Positions 13,014 through 15,106 of a stretch of DNA of 15,106 nucleotides are shown here, in pieces. This DNA is from NZQO01 sp002693605 (GTDB lineage Bacteria; Bacteroidota; Bacteroidia; Flavobacteriales; Flavobacteriaceae): assembly GCA_963972105.1 (NCBI GenBank), contig CAXAVH010000063.1:1-15106 (forward strand), given 5' to 3'. A program made the position numbers and the translations under genes. Numbering within the stretch: position 1 is the first letter of the stretch; each line of letters starts with the position of its first letter. Under the pieces are notes generated by a model. It did not search any database and had not been told where the DNA came from. It saw nothing but the letters and a program-made list of their open reading frames with translations.

Positions 13014-14850
13014 CTACCTTAATCGTTTGGGTACGATTTTCTTCAAACATAGCCTGCAGAAAATACATACCACGATGCAATTTCGCAATATTCAAACCAT
13101 CGGTAATTTCTGGGGTCTTCAAAACTATCTGACCATTTAAATTAAATATTTTAATTTCCTGGATGGGTAAAGTACTTTCAATATGAAGTATCTCCGAAAC
13201 TGGATTGGGATATAGTTTGAACACGTTTTCTTGGTTATCGCTGGTTCCAAATATGAAACTTTGGCAATCCGCTGAATTATAGAAATTAACCTCATGATCA
13301 ACTTGATCTAAAATCCATGGAATAATTCTCGCATTCGTTCCATTTTGATCTAGGCACACACTCTCTAACTTGGGTAAATTGGTAAAATTGGACGGGTTCG
13401 TTTCAAACCTCCAATTAGCTCCGTTCTGCAGATTAATATCAGTAAGGTTAAAATTGTCATTAATCCTTAGGGCGTTCATTTGAGTGCTTGACAAATCTAA
13501 GGTAGTCAAGTTATTGTTGGCGCAAATTAAACGTGAAAGCTGTGGTGTTAAGGAAAAGTCGAAAGTGTTGATATTATTGTAGCTACATTCAATTGACTTT
13601 AGACTGGGCGTATTAGCGGTAATTATAGTTTCAAGTATGCCTGGAGTACAGTTAATTGAGGTTAACTCTGGTAAATTCGAAACGTCGAGCGTCTTTAAAC
13701 CTGATTTTAATACAATTTTCTTTAGGGATGAACAGTTACTTACATCAATAGTCTCTAGATTAGATACGTAACATGAGATTTCCAACAGTTCTGTCTGGTT
13801 ACTCAAATCTAAAGCAATAAGATTATCACTAGATAAGTATATCCACTCCAAACTCGGATGTGGCAATATAACTTCGGCAACTTGAGAATTCATCGCCCAT
13901 AAATTCTTAACATTTGGTGCATCGCTAAGATCAAGAGAGCCTAAATTATAACAGTCTGCAATATTTAAATACTCAAGGGAACTAGGAAACTTTAAATTTT
14001 GCATGCTTAAACTTGTGCAAGATTGAATTTCGAGAAAAGTCAACGAAGAGGCATGGGTCAAGTTTAAGCTGGTAAGCGACCAACTGCCCTCTAAATCGAT
14101 ACTTTCAAGATTTGAAACCGCATTAAAAGATAGATCCGTAAAATCAGTATATCGCGCAGTTAGATCGGTTAATAACTCATGATTGTTGAGTTCTAATTCC
14201 GTTAACTCATTAAAACTTAAATCTATAGAATGTAGCTGGCTATTGGATGACAAATCCAGTGAGGTCAAATTATTCTCATTTAGATTCAATTGCTCGAGGG
14301 CAGTATTCGTAGACAGGTTTATAGTGGATAAACCGAGGTACTGTAAACTCAATTTTTTTAGAAGTACATTGGGAGTTACATCTATCTCAATTTGAAGTCC
14401 AGAATATCCAATAATTTCTAAAATTTCTAATTCTAAATTGTTGCTAAAATCATACGATTCAACCCAATTGCGAGTATTACGAAATTCCCTAAGTTTAGTA
14501 TTGGAGCTTAAATCGATATCGACAATTGGGTTTATACTGCAATCTAGTGCCACCAATTCAGTATTCGCTGCAACATCTAGATTTTCCAGGTAATTTTGAG
14601 AAACATTCAAAGCTGTAATGTTCGTAAAATATTCTAAACCGGAAATATTAAATATATAACTAGCGGCCACATCTAATGTTCCGGTGTACGATTGTGCTTC
14701 GGAAACTTGAATCTCACCATCACCATTCGTATCGATAATTCCATTGGTATGATTCAAAAGCGCATTCTTAAATTGTGGATCTGGAATATTCACAATTTGG
14801 GCGTTTACCGTGCTTATGAATAATAGCAGTAAAAAAAAGGGGTTTTTCAT
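13003..14850 (-). CDS. secreted leucine-rich-repeat protein with T9SS type A sorting domain
   Basis: A 615-residue secreted protein. A signal peptide (MKNPFFLLLLFISTVNAQ, cleavage near 17/18) precedes an IPDPQFKNALL segment and a 12-residue EF-hand-like loop, DTNGDGEIQVSE (40-51), probably binding Ca2+. About 19 to 20 irregular leucine-rich repeats follow (about 68-510) with units such as LEQLNLNENNLTSLDLSSNS, in steps of about 21 residues. A short spacer with a cysteine pair (VCLDQN and ADCQSF) leads to the C-terminal T9SS type A domain (about 545-615), with LYPNPVSEILHI, IFNLNGQIV and GMYFLQ, which directs export by the type IX system and surface attachment or release. A likely role is adhesion or protein binding. 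The gene is AT-richer than its neighbours, which fits horizontal transfer. Promoter TATATTTG lies 15 bp upstream. Confidence 0.9.
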   Translation of the reverse strand: MKNPFFLLLLFISTVNAQIVNIPDPQFKNALLNHTNGIIDTNGDGEIQVSEAQSYTGTLDVAASYIFNISGLEYFTNITALNVSQNYLENLDVAANTELVALDCSINPIVDIDLSSNTKLREFRNTRNWVESYDFSNNLELEILEIIGYSGLQIEIDVTPNVLLKKLSLQYLGLSTINLSTNTALEQLNLNENNLTSLDLSSNSQLHSIDLSFNELTELELNNHELLTDLTARYTDFTDLSFNAVSNLESIDLEGSWSLTSLNLTHASSLTFLEIQSCTSLSMQNLKFPSSLEYLNIADCYNLGSLDLSDAPNVKNLWAMNSQVAEVILPHPSLEWIYLSSDNLIALDLSNQTELLEISCYVSNLETIDVSNCSSLKKIVLKSGLKTLDVSNLPELTSINCTPGILETIITANTPSLKSIECSYNNINTFDFSLTPQLSRLICANNNLTTLDLSSTQMNALRINDNFNLTDINLQNGANWRFETNPSNFTNLPKLESVCLDQNGTNARIIPWILDQVDHEVNFYNSADCQSFIFGTSDNQENVFKLYPNPVSEILHIESTLPIQEIKIFNLNGQIVLKTPEITDGLNIAKLHRGMYFLQAMFEENRTQTIKVVKI

Positions 14851-14865
14851 AATAACCTATTTCCT

Positions 14866-14873
14866 CAAATATA
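14866..14873 (-). promoter_or_regulatory. -7 promoter element of the LRR protein gene
   Basis: TATATTTG on the minus strand is an exact TAnnTTTG match, 15 bp upstream of the ATG. The -33 region has no clear TTG. The remaining sequence from 14874 to 15057 is AT-rich, and I see no gene or recognisable element in it. Confidence 0.5.
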
Positions 14874-15057
14874 GCTACTATAAAATGTAATTTCATTACT
14901 ACTGTTACAATACTTTAAGAAAATGTTGAAAGATTTTGGAGAAAGTTAAGTTCGAGAAGAAAAAGGTTGATTAAATTAATGACAGCGCTATTAAAATTAG
15001 GGTTTTAAATTTTAAGAGGTTATATGGGGAAAATACTCAGGAACTTCAGTTTACACC

Positions 15058-15091
15058 AAAAAAAAGACCCCCACTAAGATTAGTGAGGGTC
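15058..15091 (-). terminator. rho-independent terminator of a gene beyond the right edge
   Basis: Arms GACCC-C-CACTAA (15066-15077) and TTAGTG-A-GGGTC (15080-15091) pair with one C-A mismatch. On the minus strand the hairpin is followed by eight Ts (15058-15065 in reverse). It would end a minus-strand transcript entering from the right of the window, which isolates the LRR gene as its own transcription unit. Confidence 0.65.
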
Positions 15092-15106
15092 CTGTAAGAA
15101 GGCGGC

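Noticed and set aside
13500..14640. DNA tandem repeat array in the LRR gene
   Set aside because: The repeats are protein-level leucine-rich units with divergent DNA; no recent direct duplication is visible by eye.
1..15106. CRISPR, tRNA, rRNA, insertion sequence, attachment site, toxin-antitoxin or defence system
   Set aside because: I searched by eye on both strands and found no repeat-spacer pattern, cloverleaf, transposase motif or recognisable defence gene.

Overview
The window looks like chromosomal DNA of a marine-type member of the Flavobacteriaceae (Bacteroidota). The evidence is a set of Bacteroidota-specific families (DUF4834, DUF6452, DUF6048), a secreted protein with a type IX secretion (T9SS) C-terminal sorting domain, repeated TAnnTTTG promoter -7 elements just upstream of start codons, and almost no Shine-Dalgarno sequences. 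I see no tRNA, rRNA, CRISPR array, transposase or phage gene. Most of the window is compact housekeeping DNA, with one AT-richer accessory gene at the right end.

Layout. 1-1054 (minus): the N-terminal part of a YfhO-family membrane protein, running off the left edge, preceded by a small DUF4834 membrane protein. 1163-3285 (plus): an outer-membrane beta-barrel of the Phenol_MetA_deg/transporter type followed 8 bp later by a GNAT acyltransferase, ending at a bidirectional terminator. 3336-5732 (minus): two PLP enzymes. The downstream one is an alpha-oxoamine synthase (serine palmitoyltransferase/KBL/BioF family), broken by a frameshifting deletion. The upstream one is a cysteine synthase/CBS-fold beta-replacement enzyme. 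5814-7949 (minus): an exported oligopeptidase B-like serine peptidase lipoprotein. 8101-9603 (plus): ybaB, a DUF6452 lipoprotein and a DUF6048 outer-membrane protein, tightly packed. 9608-10765 (minus): a THUMP-domain rRNA methyltransferase. 10824-12223 (plus): a SAM methyltransferase translationally coupled to a ZIP metal transporter. 12220-12849 (minus): a hemolysin III/PAQR membrane protein sharing a CTAG stop with the ZIP gene. 13003-14850 (minus): a secreted leucine-rich-repeat protein with a T9SS tail.

The most interesting part is the PLP-enzyme pair. A CBS-like beta-replacement enzyme beside an alpha-oxoamine synthase in a flavobacterium is what the reported sulfonolipid (capnine) route needs: cysteate synthase, then cysteate fatty-acyl transferase. 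The convergent GNAT protein and beta-barrel on the other side of the shared terminator could belong to the same lipid pathway, but that is inference. In this sequence the acyltransferase gene has lost about 12 codons and its frame just before the PLP lysine, so the pathway is predicted to be broken here unless the lesion is a sequence error or is bypassed by slippage at an A5 run.

Gene borders are very tight: a shared palindromic stop, a TAATG overlap, 4-bp and 2-bp gaps, and back-to-back promoters. The gap between the PAQR and LRR genes holds an open frame that reads like the C-terminus of a lost protein, which suggests that the LRR gene arrived by insertion.
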